Positions 1 to 10,433 of a DNA stretch of 46,717 nucleotides are shown here, one piece after another. A program made the translations under genes and the position numbers. The stretch lies in the NCBI GenBank assembly GCA_000320545.1, contig ADNK01001381.1, positions 1 to 46,717 on the forward strand, written 5' to 3'. The notes under the pieces were generated by a model. It did not search any database, was not told where the DNA came from, and was given only the letters and a program-made list of their open reading frames with translations. The stretch is from Bigelowiella natans CCMP2755. Lineage: Eukaryota > Cercozoa > Chlorarachniophyceae. Position 1 is the first letter of the stretch; each line of letters opens with the position of its first letter.

Positions 1-2294
1 ATGTTGCTTGGCTCTATCTTCCCTTCCTTTGCCCATTCATTGATCTGCCACTCTATCTTTTCCCAGTCCGCTTCCGGTCGCCTATGTTCTGGGTCATTGA
101 TGATGCACTCTTCGTATCCCTTCTTTAGCTCGATCTTTACTGGGGTAAGCTTGCTGGAGGGCTTCGTCGTCGGCTTGGTGATGTCAGAGTACTTCTCGTT
201 TAATATTTTATTAATGTACTTTTTGCCTTTGTCGATATCCCAATCATCAGCTGGGGGGGTCTTGTCCAGTAGCTCCGTTATCTGTCGGATGGTCTTGCCG
301 GGGTTCTTCTTCCGTAGCTCGGTAGGTGTAGGTAGCTTGTTGTCCGCTAGGTCCATAAACTCTAACGCATTAACGCTTGACTCAGAGGTCCACTCGTCAA
401 GCCGTATCATGTTCTGGCTGATGGTCCTGCCTGACTTCTTTGGCAACTTAGCAAAGTATATCTTGTGATTGTAGAATGATATGATCCCCCCTAATTTTTC
501 TAGGGCATCCTGTCCGAGGAGTAGTTCCATGGATAAAGTCATGGCTACTCGGGTCTTGATTTGGGTCTCCGCGTCGCTGCCAGGTATCTGTAGCTTTAGC
601 ATTAGCTCACCGACGGTCTTCATGGAAGAGCTTCCGTCTGCTTGAGCATATTTACGTTCTTTCTTAGTCACTTGATCCAATAGTCCTAACCTTCTTACTG
701 TGCTTAGGCTTATGAAGGACTTCGGCATGCTGCCACTATCCCAAAGGGCAGGTAGTTTCTTGTAGTCTCCGTAGCTGTCTTTAACTTTAACCTTGGTCAT
801 AGCAACTTTGATAGTCCTGTTAGCGTCTTCGTCATTAATGTTGCATACTCCTAAGTTCTTTATGTCGTCTAGGGTCATGGGCTTGTCTTGGTCCTGCGTT
901 GCTGGTACTGCTGTCTTCGTCGGCGCCTGCTTAAGGTGATCTAATATTCCGTTTATCTGCTGCTGTATAGCATTGATACTGTTCTGCTTTTTGTTCTTAT
1001 ATTTATTGTTCTTCCCGTTGTTGCTGCCTTGCCATTTGCTGTTGTTATATCCTTGTCCTCTGCCTTTCTTTCTCTTTAACTTCTCGTAGTGTTCGTTGAG
1101 CTGCCTGATCGTCATCCTGGGTCGTCCTTCTTTCCTGTCTCTGCAGTCTTTAGCGGTGTGTTTCCCTTTACGTGAGCAGTATCCGCAACGTCGGTTACCT
1201 TCCCTGTCCTTGTACCAGTCTCGCTGCGGCTTAATAGCGTTAATGTTTCCTATGCCAGGTACCTTAGGGCTGGTAAACTTGCGGTCCTGCTCCTGCTCGC
1301 GTAGGGATATAGCCTGCACTGCTGCCTCCATCGTGGTGTAGCCTTTCTCCGTAACGTAAGTGGATTCCTTTATCTTTAACTTGAACTCTTCAAACCTTGC
1401 CTGATCATCACCTGTGTTGTAATTAAAATCATGTAGTTCGTCGATCATATCCTGGAAGCGCGTGGCAAAGTCTCTAACAGGTTCTCTCTCATGCTGCATC
1501 ATTGCTCTGTATTTTCTAATAGCCTGGGGTAGGGAGTTAGCATCCTGTTCATTTACAAAAGCCTTCATTATCGCCTCAACGTCTCGTAGCCCACTAACTG
1601 TAGTGTGTATTTTCTCTAGCTGCCTGATCCGGGTCCTGCCTGTCTCGTAAAGGTCCATGGCTTGCTTTATTATAGCTAGCCATTTGAGCTTGTCGTTTTC
1701 GGTGGGGTTAGGGGTAAAGTCGCAGAGTATACTCCTAGCGTTCTTCCACCACCTCCTTGCCTCACCTCTTTTCCCGTTGTATTTCGTTATCATAACCGGT
1801 GCTGTTTTAACAGACATGAACTGGGTGTTCCGCTGTACCGGCTGCTGCTGCTTGACGGTGCTCTGGGTCGTCCCCCGCGAGGCGCCCAGACCCCCGTCGT
1901 TCCTAAACAAAGCTGCCCACTCTGGAGGTAAGTCTGCTTCGTAATCCATGATGTCCTGCATGATAGCTGCCCAAACATCATGTGTCTGATACTTGTATTC
2001 TATCGATACTTTCAGTTTGGCGTAGTTGCTCGCCCTGGGTCGCAAGGCTCGTAATGCCATTACGACCTTCTTGCTTTCGGCGGCCACGTCCTCGTCGTCC
2101 GCCTCGTAGAAGTTCTCCAGTGCCTCTGCTGCTGCATCTGCTTTCTTAATCCCGGGTGCTGGTCCCGGCGGTGCCTGTGGAGGTGTTCCTCCTCCTTCCT
2201 TAGCGTCCGTATCGCCCTTCCTTTCCTGTTTCTGCTCGTGCCCTTGCACGGCCTGCGAGCCAAAGTCCTGCTGTTCTTCTAGCTGCTGTGACAT
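1..2294 (-). CDS. LTR-retrotransposon Gag-Pol polyprotein, 3' part cut by window edge
   Basis: One uninterrupted frame of 764 codons runs from the ATG at 2294 to the window edge. In order it shows an acidic, Gln/Pro-rich N-terminus; a helical Gag-like region with Trp-Trp and 'VRDFATRFQDMIDEL' near residues 175-290; a zinc knuckle CGYCSRKGKHTAKDC at about 370-384; a Lys/Asn-rich basic stretch; a retropepsin-like segment with 'LWDSGS' (active-site D-S-G at about 519-521) and 'LLLGQDALEKLGGIISF' about 65 residues later; and, at the edge, 'EWAKEGKIEPSN', which resembles the entry to a reverse transcriptase. Gag, protease and RT therefore share one frame, as in many Ty3/gypsy-type elements, but the RT and integrase that would decide the superfamily lie outside. 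The knuckle has five residues between the second Cys and the His, where the usual form has four. No stops or frameshifts are seen, so the element may be recent. Confidence 0.88.
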   Translation of the reverse strand, partial: MSQQLEEQQDFGSQAVQGHEQKQERKGDTDAKEGGGTPPQAPPGPAPGIKKADAAAEALENFYEADDEDVAAESKKVVMALRALRPRASNYAKLKVSIEYKYQTHDVWAAIMQDIMDYEADLPPEWAALFRNDGGLGASRGTTQSTVKQQQPVQRNTQFMSVKTAPVMITKYNGKRGEARRWWKNARSILCDFTPNPTENDKLKWLAIIKQAMDLYETGRTRIRQLEKIHTTVSGLRDVEAIMKAFVNEQDANSLPQAIRKYRAMMQHEREPVRDFATRFQDMIDELHDFNYNTGDDQARFEEFKLKIKESTYVTEKGYTTMEAAVQAISLREQEQDRKFTSPKVPGIGNINAIKPQRDWYKDREGNRRCGYCSRKGKHTAKDCRDRKEGRPRMTIRQLNEHYEKLKRKKGRGQGYNNSKWQGSNNGKNNKYKNKKQNSINAIQQQINGILDHLKQAPTKTAVPATQDQDKPMTLDDIKNLGVCNINDEDANRTIKVAMTKVKVKDSYGDYKKLPALWDSGSMPKSFISLSTVRRLGLLDQVTKKERKYAQADGSSSMKTVGELMLKLQIPGSDAETQIKTRVAMTLSMELLLGQDALEKLGGIISFYNHKIYFAKLPKKSGRTISQNMIRLDEWTSESSVNALEFMDLADNKLPTPTELRKKNPGKTIRQITELLDKTPPADDWDIDKGKKYINKILNEKYSDITKPTTKPSSKLTPVKIELKKGYEECIINDPEHRRPEADWEKIEWQINEWAKEGKIEPSN

Positions 2295-3000
2295 TGTTAG
2301 TCAAATCGTTTCCCGTGTGTGGAAGCCAAAGGTTGTTGCGCGTAAGGTGTTCACAGGCCGAGGCGCTACGTGCACAAGTAGGCAGGGGGGGGGAAAGGCA
2401 CGTTTGCTTCCTTTTGAAGAGTTGTGTTTATTTTTATTAAAGATTATATTTTTATTAAATCGTGCACTGCGTAATCATTCGCGAAGCTTTCGCGAATGCC
2501 GCCGCACGTGGGGCAGCACACTTCCGGTGTGCTGCCATGAGTCCCGCCGGAACCCACGTGCCTATGCTGTATTAATATCTACGTTATCTATATTCTATAT
2601 CCGCGACAACCCCTTTGTTGTCGCACGTGACTTGTGCCCGCGTAGTGGTACGCGCTACACGGCTACAGCGCTCATGTTGTGTCTGTTTGTTCCTGCCACA
2701 ATGTGTTTCATACATGTGAGTCGTCATTGCGTTGTGCAGTCGTGCACAGCGCGGCAAGACATGATTGTGCGCACTCACGTGTGTGCCAGCATGCTGGCAT
2801 GGTTAGACCGTGCAGAGCGCACAGCAGCACAACATCCACAAGCAGTCGGCGAATGCATCATTTGCACGATCTAGCGATCATGCTAGCATGCCAGCATGTC
2901 GACATGATGATGAGCTAACACAAGACGGCGGAGCGGCATCTGCTTCAGTTTTCTTTGTCTATCGGTCGACTTTCACATCATCTGATGATGAATGAATGAA
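2295..3000 (-). mobile_element. Retrotransposon leader and possible 5' LTR
   Basis: This is the DNA upstream of the gag ATG on the minus strand. It holds minus-strand AATAAA-type signals around 2430-2460, the near-palindrome TTCGCGAAGCTTTCGCGAA around 2479, several CACGTG or GCACGTG motifs, and the palindromes CATGCTGGCATG (2790-2801) and CATGCTAGCATG (2879-2890). A TGG-containing stretch on the minus strand near 2325-2335 could hold a primer-binding site, but I could not match a tRNA. Without the second LTR the ends and target duplication cannot be set; the limit at 3000 is arbitrary. Part of it (2661-2716) recurs at 5536-5590. Confidence 0.45.
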
Positions 3001-3292
3001 GAGTTTTCATTTTCATGGTTCAATCGAAGAGATCGATCGCCGGGACAGGCTGATGACCATGCACATCGCCGATCCAGCCAGATTTAAAAGATCGGTGGAC
3101 AAAATCCTTGTCGCAACAGTGAATTGTCCCCACATTTACCTGCCAATTTAATTTCCCTTCTGAGTACCTCTGCAACGATTTACGGAAAATTGGTGCTGTG
3201 TTTTGGGGGGGGGAGGTAGCTCCAAGTACTGAGGAAAAGAACACAGCACGGAAGGGCGGAGGCAGCAATACGAGTAGGCGCAGTCTGCACCC

Positions 3293-5104
3293 ATGGGGTT
3301 GCTGGCGGGCGCCGTAAGCCTCATAGCGCAAACGACCATTGCAATCGCTCCTCCCATTCGCCGAATAATGCCTCTTCGCGGATGCTGTCATCCATTAGCT
3401 GTGGTTATAAGTCCCAAGAAGCACTACAGAAAAGACAGCAGAGGGAGCGATAAGGCAAGCGTTTCGACGACCGGAAACTTCAGAAAGAGACTATCATCTC
3501 TGCACCGGCGCTCTCTGGAGACTCAATGCAATTCCGATTTGATTCCATGGCGGGACAACATCGAGCCTGGATGTTATCATGATTTCGTTAGTTCTCGCCC
3601 TTGGCATTCCATAGACGATTTTTATGCGAAGCTTATCAGGGGTAACCCGGAAGCTGTGGACCTCGGGTAAGTATCATCATCCGAGGATCACCTTATCGAT
3701 CACCATAAGCCAGATCGGCACTCCTTACAAACAGCCATATGGAAAGAGAGAGGAAGTGAGAGAGGGAGAGAGATGAGGGAGAGGAGGAAAGTTAAAAAAA
3801 GAAGAGGACATTTAGAACCGATTAGCAGGTTAGGAAATTCATACCTTTCCAAACTAAAAGCTTTCTGGCCAAGCCCAACTTCCCTACGGACAAGCCAAGG
3901 CCTCAAAACAAACAAACGAAGGCCATGTACTATGTCCTTGGGATCGCATACGACGGTCTGAACTATAGTTACTGTTCCCATTCGTGTAGATAACTTTGAT
4001 GTGTCTTTTACCAGGTAGCGCATATGAATCCTTCGCACTGAATCGCAAAATAGATTCTGTTGTAGGCCGAATAAAGACGCAGATGAGAGCTTGCTTTGGT
4101 AAAAGCTGGCAGATTATGGTGTCAGGCCGCACAGACAGGGGCGTTCATGGCTGGGGACAGGTACACCACCGTGTGCGTGCGTATGTGAATAATAGCTAGA
4201 CGAATCCATCATATAATTTTTTTTTTCTTAATGGCCTTCTCGCCGGACAGATTTTGTCCTTCAAAACCCCAGACGATCTGGATTTGGACGCGCTCGCAAA
4301 GGCCATCTACGCAGACAGCGATGGGAAAATACGGGTGTGGAACTCGGCGAGGTTTTTCAGGTTGCGCCCGGTTGCAGATGACTCGGTGACGGGAATAGAT
4401 GACGGCTGTTTGTATGATTGATGCCCTCAGGAGCTTCAGCGCTTGGAGTGATACCAAGTGGAGAGAATACGTGTACTTGTTTCCTCTCACGGATACAGAA
4501 GTAGAGCGAAAACACCAGGTTTTTGTGAGACATTCGTGCGAATATATCTTCATGATAAACTTGAGTTTTCCAAGCTGAGCATCCATCTCTCAGATCTGTG
4601 GCTCGGCACAGAAACTCTTTGATACGGTGTTGAATAAGAGCCTCTCCTACGATGCTTTCGCGCGCCGAGTGAAGCAGCGGCCAGACCCCGATGGAAAGGA
4701 TCTGTGCACCCTTTATGAGGCGGAGGTGAGTGCGGTGGATCTTGGGGGTGGCACGACAGCCATACGCATCCGGCTGCGGGGGAATCGATTTCTGAGGTAG
4801 AGTTGACGATATCGAGGCACAGCTGATGCTTGACGTTTTGGGGAGCTTACGAGGGTATTTCACTGTTTTATTACGGCTCAGGCAAATGGTCAGGGTCCTC
4901 GTAGGAACGGTGATGTGGGACGCCTGTGGGAACCCCTGGGTTTGGAGCGATATCCCGGAACTAGCCGGAATGCGTCCAAGCTCACTGCTCACACGCCTCT
5001 CTGCAACGCACAATCGAACGTTCACAGCGCCGCCTGCACCTCCCAATGGCCTGGCGCTGGCTTCTGTTGACTATGGAAACGACGACTACGAGGGTAGCTC
5101 CTAG
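3293..5104 (+). CDS. tRNA pseudouridine synthase, TruA/Pus1 family (6 exons)
   Basis: Joining 3293-3666, 4019-4160, 4251-4360, 4431-4518, 4594-4796 and 4882-5104 gives one frame with matching phases and GT-AG introns of 70-352 nt. The catalytic motif 'SGRTDRGVHGWGQ' (Asp of R-T-D is the catalytic residue of the family) is at the end of exon 2. It is followed by 'GKIRVWNSARFFRSFSAW', the Tyr-containing 'KWREYVYLFPL', 'RFLRQMVRVLVGTVMW' (family motif F-x-R-x-M-V-R) and the C-terminal 'PPNGLALASVDY'. Enzymes of this family isomerise uridines in tRNA, and sometimes in other RNAs. The fit of F-S-A-x-x-x-x-x-W-R-E-Y-V-Y is closer to eukaryotic Pus1/TruA forms, but the subfamily is not certain. Exon 1 (124 codons) is weakly conserved: the usual N-terminal Y-x-G-x-x-Y-x-G-x-Q motif is not visible, so exon 1 may be wrong, may carry an organelle-targeting extension, or an exon may be missing in the 352-nt first intron. 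Confidence 0.85.
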
Positions 5105-5489
5105 CTAGCTAGACTAGTAGAGCAGAACGATGTTGTAGCTAGCAGGTAGCTTGCACTGCACGTCGAGAGTCGTAAAAGTTGCGTACTATACATGTTGCGC
5201 AATCGAGTGTTGTCGGATCGCGCATACATACGTTAAGAGGCCGATTGAAATTCTATAGCTCGCTATTTGCTGCTGTAAGGTTGGACTAAAATTCTGAGCT
5301 GTAGTTCCGAATATTAAGTTATCAAAGCGCGCGTGCATAGTGCGACTAGTAACAATGTGTGCTAATTTAGTTGAAGATGTGAGTGAGCAAAGCAAATTCT
5401 AACGCGGATGCCTCCAGCTGTTTCTTCAATATATACTGTGCGCTTGCGACTGAGTTGATAGGATCTATCATGTACAACATATTTTATAT

Positions 5490-5540
<51 letters not shown>

Positions 5541-5651
5541 TGAAACACATTGTGGCAGAAACCAACAGATGCAACATTAGCGCTGTAGCCGCTGCATTGC
5601 ACAGCTACATCAGGATGACCATTGGAAAAATTTAATTCTTCATCACATCCG

Positions 5652-5691
<40 letters not shown>

Positions 5692-6040
5692 TAGCTCGAA
5701 GTCATTCTCGTTGCTGTAAAGCAGCGCCATCCGCCATGCACGTACGTATGAAGACGACCAGCTGTCGGTCACATAATGTATTTCTGATATTATTACATCC
5801 GAAAAGGGCATCATATGCCATATATACAGAGGTACGAATGTTCGTCTATTTCTATCGTAGTGACTATATAGCAAATGCTGCCTGCGTGTCCATTCTTTAT
5901 GCAAAAAGCTACTGGCCATGTCGTAATCAGTGACTCCAAAGTCCGAATTCCATGGAAGCTATATGCACATTGAAGTAGGCTGAAGGACGGCACTGAAAAT
6001 AGGGTTGCTACGTCTACCAATGACAGTGGCGCCGGTTCTG
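5105..6040. other. Intergenic: two AT microsatellites and a dispersed repeat
   Basis: No convincing coding sequence. (AT)n runs lie at 5498-5537 and 5656-5687. The 55 bp at 5536-5590 match 2661-2716 in inverted orientation (49 of 55 identical by eye). The short reading frames here are built from the AT repeats. Confidence 0.7.
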
Positions 6041-7431
6041 CTATGCAAAGCTCTCTACAATCTTGGATAGAATTTCTCTGCGATTTTCTTCCCGCTGGTA
6101 TGAGTTCCCGCCCATGAGAGGTACCTTGACACCCCTGAGAGCCACATGATACGAATTGGGCGAGAGCTTGGTCGCAATCTGGTCAGCAATTACAAGTGAC
6201 TCCTGCTGCTCCAATTTCACAGTAGTGGCCATTCCCCTCGGAAGATGAAGAGTTCCTGTGACAGAAAGTGCCCAACGATCTTTGTGGACCTTCATTTCTC
6301 TCCATTCAACATCCTTTGCTTGCCACTGGCAAGCCCGACCGGTTTTCATTGCAAATTCATTGAATGGTGCATCACGATAGTTCCAATTATGTACGCCGCC
6401 AATCGGCATGCCGAAGTACGGGGACTGTTTACCATCCTTTTCCACGAAAATCTTGGTCTTACCTTTTTGATGTCGGAGCTGGATGTTGTGTTCCCTTGCA
6501 AGCTCTATTCGTTGTTGCCGCTCGAATTCATTATCATCGAGGCACATTCGCAGCAATACCTTTTTCTTCTTTGTCTCAGTCTTGAACATCTTCGCACCAG
6601 TGCAGCCATAGGAGAATTTGTTCGAACTGTTGAGGAAATTAGGTTTGCCTCTATCTTCTGGCTGCCGATGTGCATTGTCTGGCTTCGGAGATGGATCGCA
6701 TTTTCCCTGGGCGATTCGGAACTTATCAAGATCAATTCTAAATGTGTAAGAACCTTTATTCTTTCCATTGAGATCGAGGGTAGGTTTCATAGTCTTCTTC
6801 GCGACGAAAAACCAGTGCCACTGGGAATGAGCCTAGGTATTAAACGTGATATTAGTGATTTATAGAAATGGGAACACTGTGCATGCTAAACATATAGGAT
6901 GGGACGTTGGGAAAGAATCAATGAGCAGACCTTTGGTGCAAAGCCGTAGTGGAGCTGCTTGGGGTTCTCTTTGTCTTTTATGGTATCATAATCGATGATG
7001 GATGCATCGGCGCTGAATTTAGAAACAATGGAACCCATATGTTGACTGGAAAGTGCCAAGCGCTTCGTTGTATCAACAACTCCTTTATAGATGTCGGTTG
7101 ATGGGCAAAGCTTAGCTTTTATCTTTGAAGTTACATCGCTTGGAAGAACAGCAACTTGATCCAAAATGTTGGATTTCATCCGCTCCATTTTTTTCGAGTC
7201 CGCCTGCTTCAATGGCTCGGGCTCACTCTCCATTTGCCCTCCCTCAGCCATGCCTTTGATTGCTCCGCACATGCCACAGAATTGTTGGTGATTCTGGTTC
7301 ATACTAAAGCTGCATTTTAGACAGCCCCATTCCCCCGGCGAGGAAGTGACGCTCTCAGAAAATAGGTTACTCCGGGAACAATTTACGGCGACAGCGTGCT
7401 GGGTGTTGCTTGCCATCATCATCATCATCAT
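6041..7431 (-). CDS. Hypothetical protein with RanBP2-like zinc finger (2 exons)
   Basis: Exon 1 is 7431-6931 and exon 2 is 6832-6041, joined in phase 0 across a 98-nt GT-AG intron ('FAPK|AHSQWHWFFVAKK'), giving about 430 aa. Near residues 33-57 the segment 'GEWGCLKCSFSMNQNHQQFC' followed by GMCG has the spacing W-x-C-x2-C-x11-C-x2-C with a central Asn. That is one residue longer than the usual RanBP2/NZF finger, a fold that binds RNA or ubiquitin. The rest is basic and not recognised: a Lys-rich segment and 'YFGMPIGGVHNWNYRDAPF' in exon 2. The start is ambiguous because the N-terminus is a run of six ATG codons (a (CAT)n microsatellite at 7414-7431). The 5' end faces the argininosuccinate synthase gene with 528 bp between them. 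Function unknown; the zinc finger suggests RNA or ubiquitin binding only as inference. Confidence 0.72.
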
Positions 7432-7959
7432 ATTCTGCTGCTGTTACTGTTGAGGTGTGACACTGTTGTTAGCAAGACAAAAGATACGCCCTCCCATCCC
7501 CTTCTGCATCCGTCTGGCAGCACTTAGCGTAAGGGTTTCCTCCTCATCCTGCTGAGAGTCCAGTTTCAAGGTTCTTCTCGCTTCCGCAGTTCCTTTCTCA
7601 TGCCGAGGAGTAAGAAAAGAAACACATGCCGTCTCAAGGTCGCGACGTAGCCTTCTGATGCAATTAGCAGAAAATCCCTATTTTCTCAGAAATCCCGTGA
7701 AATATCGTAGAAAAGTTGCCCGGCTACAATGGGATGCGGTAGGCGACGTAGCACACACTCGTGGGAGGAACGCCCTTCGTTCCTCCCCAGCGACATAAAA
7801 TCTCGCTCAAGCACGAAAAAAAACTCTGTGATCCGGGGAACTGTCCCACGGGAAGGAGGCTAAAAACGCCGGGGGTTTCGTTGTGAATATATGGGAAGAG
7901 TCTGTCTTTAGGTAAAAACTACCTACAAAACTACGTGTAGACACTTTTTAGAACACAAA
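7432..7959. promoter_or_regulatory. Divergent intergenic region (zinc-finger gene / argininosuccinate synthase)
   Basis: 528 bp between two divergent start codons, so it must contain both promoters and 5' UTRs. No TATA box or defined element is obvious. The stretch 7905-7955 just before the argininosuccinate synthase start is A-rich. Confidence 0.5.
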
Positions 7960-9342
7960 ATGTCGATCGCACCTATGTCACGCGTTATGAAGGGGGGTTT
8001 GCGCTCTCAGGGCTTCATTGTGAGGGCGGGGGGAGCGCTGAATAAGCACCGCTTCTTCTCCACAAGCCTTAGCGTAGACCAGCTTAAGGGAGAAACAGTT
8101 GGCGTGTGCGTTTCCGGGGGTCTTGATAGCCGCACGGTCTCCTCACGCCTGCAGGAGGCAGGGGCCAAGGTCATAGGGTTCTGTGCTGACCTCGATCAAC
8201 CCGATGAGGAGGACATCATGGACGTCAAGACGAAAATGGCACCATGCGGTGTAGATACATTCATCGTCGATCTCAAGGACGACATCGCTGAGATGGCCTT
8301 CGAGGTGATCAAGGCGCAGGCGCGCTATGACGGGGGGTACTGGAATACGACCGGTCTCGCGCGCGCCGTCACCGTGAGGGGACTCTTGGACGAGATGCAG
8401 CGACAGGGCTGCACGGTGCTTTCCCATGGGGCCACCGGAAGGGGAAACGACCAGATTCGCTTCGAGCGCTACACGAATGTTCTCAGCCCCGGCTTCAAGG
8501 TGTACGCGCCATGGCGAGACCCAGCGCTCCTCAAGGAGTTCCCCGGCCGCAAACAGATGGCGGACTACCTCATGTCGAAGGGAATCGAGGCTTCCGTGGG
8601 AGCTAAGAAGCGGTACTCTACCGACGCGAACCTGGCTGGGCTATCGCACGAGGCGGAGGACCTCGAGTTCCTGACGACATCTTCGCGAATCGTCGAGCCG
8701 ATGATGACGTGCTGGCCGGAGGACGCCCCCGACTCCGTGGAGAAGGTTAGCATCACGTTCAGTGAAGGATTCGCACACATTATCAACGGAAAGGAGCTCT
8801 CGCCGCTCGAGATGATGCGCGAGGCGAACAAGATCGGCGGGCGCAACGGCCTGGGCATGTCCAACGCCATGGAGAATCGCGTGATCGGGACGAAGTCGCG
8901 CGGCGTGTACGAGGCTCCAGGCATGGATCTTCTTGGCTACGCCCTCTCCCAGGTCTATCAAACCGTCTTAGACAAGCGCTCGAGCGACCTCTTCGCGCAG
9001 CTGTCGCGATTCGTTTCAGGCCAGATCTACGACGGGCGCTACTTCGACCCCTCCACGCGTGCCGCGCTGACGGCTATCGATATGCTTGCATCTCGCGCGT
9101 CGGGCAAGGTTGACATCAGCTTGTATAAAGGAACGGCCTTCATCGACAGCATCACAGATGTGCCTCACAGCTTGTACGTGGAGGAGTTCGCATCGATGGA
9201 AGCAGACGAGGGGGAGCAGGAGGGCCTGGACCCCAGCAGCGCGCAAGGCTTTGTTGAGGTGCAACGCTGCGAGGCTATCGCACTCGCTAAGGCCGGCCAC
9301 ATCCAGGCCAGACGCAAGATTGGTACGGATGGGGAGGACTAA
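7960..9342 (+). CDS. Argininosuccinate synthase, bacterial-like, probably mitochondrial
   Basis: This is a 460-aa single-exon gene. Argininosuccinate synthase joins citrulline and aspartate with ATP in arginine synthesis and the urea cycle. The ATP-binding PP-loop 'VCVSGGLDSRTV' is at residues 50-61. It is followed by 'FCADLDQPDEEDI', 'GGYWNTTGLARAVTVRG', 'LSHGATGRGNDQIRFE', 'KRYSTDANLAGLSHEAEDLE', 'IGGRNGLGMSNAMENRVIG' and 'KSRGVYEAPG', all family blocks. These resemble the E. coli ArgG arrangement and a related bacterial clade more than the animal/yeast form. Residues 1-40 are an extra N-terminus with Arg/Lys and no acidic residue before position 40, ending 'HRFFSTSLS', typical of a mitochondrial presequence. 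GC content and codon use are higher and more regular than in the spliced neighbours, and there is no intron. Bacterial origin by transfer, with a presequence gained later, is an inference. Confidence 0.95.
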   Translation: MSIAPMSRVMKGGLRSQGFIVRAGGALNKHRFFSTSLSVDQLKGETVGVCVSGGLDSRTVSSRLQEAGAKVIGFCADLDQPDEEDIMDVKTKMAPCGVDTFIVDLKDDIAEMAFEVIKAQARYDGGYWNTTGLARAVTVRGLLDEMQRQGCTVLSHGATGRGNDQIRFERYTNVLSPGFKVYAPWRDPALLKEFPGRKQMADYLMSKGIEASVGAKKRYSTDANLAGLSHEAEDLEFLTTSSRIVEPMMTCWPEDAPDSVEKVSITFSEGFAHIINGKELSPLEMMREANKIGGRNGLGMSNAMENRVIGTKSRGVYEAPGMDLLGYALSQVYQTVLDKRSSDLFAQLSRFVSGQIYDGRYFDPSTRAALTAIDMLASRASGKVDISLYKGTAFIDSITDVPHSLYVEEFASMEADEGEQEGLDPSSAQGFVEVQRCEAIALAKAGHIQARRKIGTDGED

Positions 9343-10433
9343 TGAAGTGGAGAGTGGGGTGGTAGCAGTTTCGGAGTAGTAGCGGTAGAGAGGTAGTTGT
9401 AGTTGTAGTCGTCGTCGTGGTAATGGTGTCCTCACGTGCTCCACCAAGTTGCTGTAGCAGTGCGTATAGGCGGGCCAAGGCCGTAGAGGTGCAGTGACAT
9501 TGTAGATTGAATGGGAGAAGGGAGAACAGATTGCCAAAAGTACGATGTCGACGTGTTAATTAAAGAGCAGGAAGCGATGCGAATGGTAATGCCAACGCAG
9601 TTATTCGTAAATTGTGATCATCGCACACTGCCCTGTGTGTATATACGTAATGTGAATCATGCGATTCACTTGACATGTCTACTCGGCTGTCCGAGCACAG
9701 TGTGCAGTAGTATCGTAGTGGATGCTGTCGCGCGTACAAAGACACTTGGCCACGCTAGCACGTACTAATAGCGCTGTATCACAGCGCCACAGATCGATAT
9801 CGATCTGTTACTACTACCAGCAGACACGACTAGACGAAACGCGCTGCACAGAGGCGCCACGCTGCGGCGGCTACGCTGAATGCTAAAACGCAGCTTGCTG
9901 ACTTGGTGGGGGGGGGGAAATCTTGTGCTACATATCCATGCATAGCAAAGGAATAAAGTCAATGCAGTCAGCTCTAGCTGGCAGCTTTTGCAATGTAGTC
10001 TTTGTGATTATAGACATGCAATATGATATACATAATATATATACCATATTGCTGTGTTTATTATTGTGTGATTATGGGTGCATGCTTTAAGCGGCGCTGC
10101 TAGCACCCCGCTCAAAATTATTTAGAGTCTGATTATTTCGCAACATACGTAATGTATCCATGTAGTCGTACGCGATGCAATGCTCGTCTATCACTCTCGT
10201 TCGTGCCACGCAACCAAAATGCGCAAAATCCTGTTTATGCCTAGAGACTTTTTGTCTATAGTAATACATCGTAAACATGCGTGATCGAATGCACACGTAC
10301 ACGATTAGCGTCCTATTGTGAGTATAAATTGTGGGAGGCGCTTAACTAGCGAATGTCAATATTATTAAAAACAATACGCAATTGAATTTACAGGGAAAAT
10401 CGCACACTGGACCTGTAGTAGTGCTGCACCTAT
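9343..10433. other. Intergenic region between convergent genes
   Basis: No coding exon is supported. A short (GTA/GTC)n stretch occurs at 9390-9420, and a small G run at 9908-9917. The DNA is rich in short palindromes (ATCGATATCGAT at 9792-9803, GCTAGC-type motifs). It holds the 3' ends of the argininosuccinate synthase gene and the minus-strand gene downstream. Confidence 0.6.

Noticed and set aside
1096-1944. Plus-strand open frames in the first 2 kb
   Set aside because: The minus strand is open for 764 codons with Gag, zinc knuckle and protease motifs, so these are antisense shadows.
8143-8961. Minus-strand frames inside the argininosuccinate synthase gene
   Set aside because: The sense strand carries all family motifs over 460 codons; the antisense frames follow from GC-rich codon bias.
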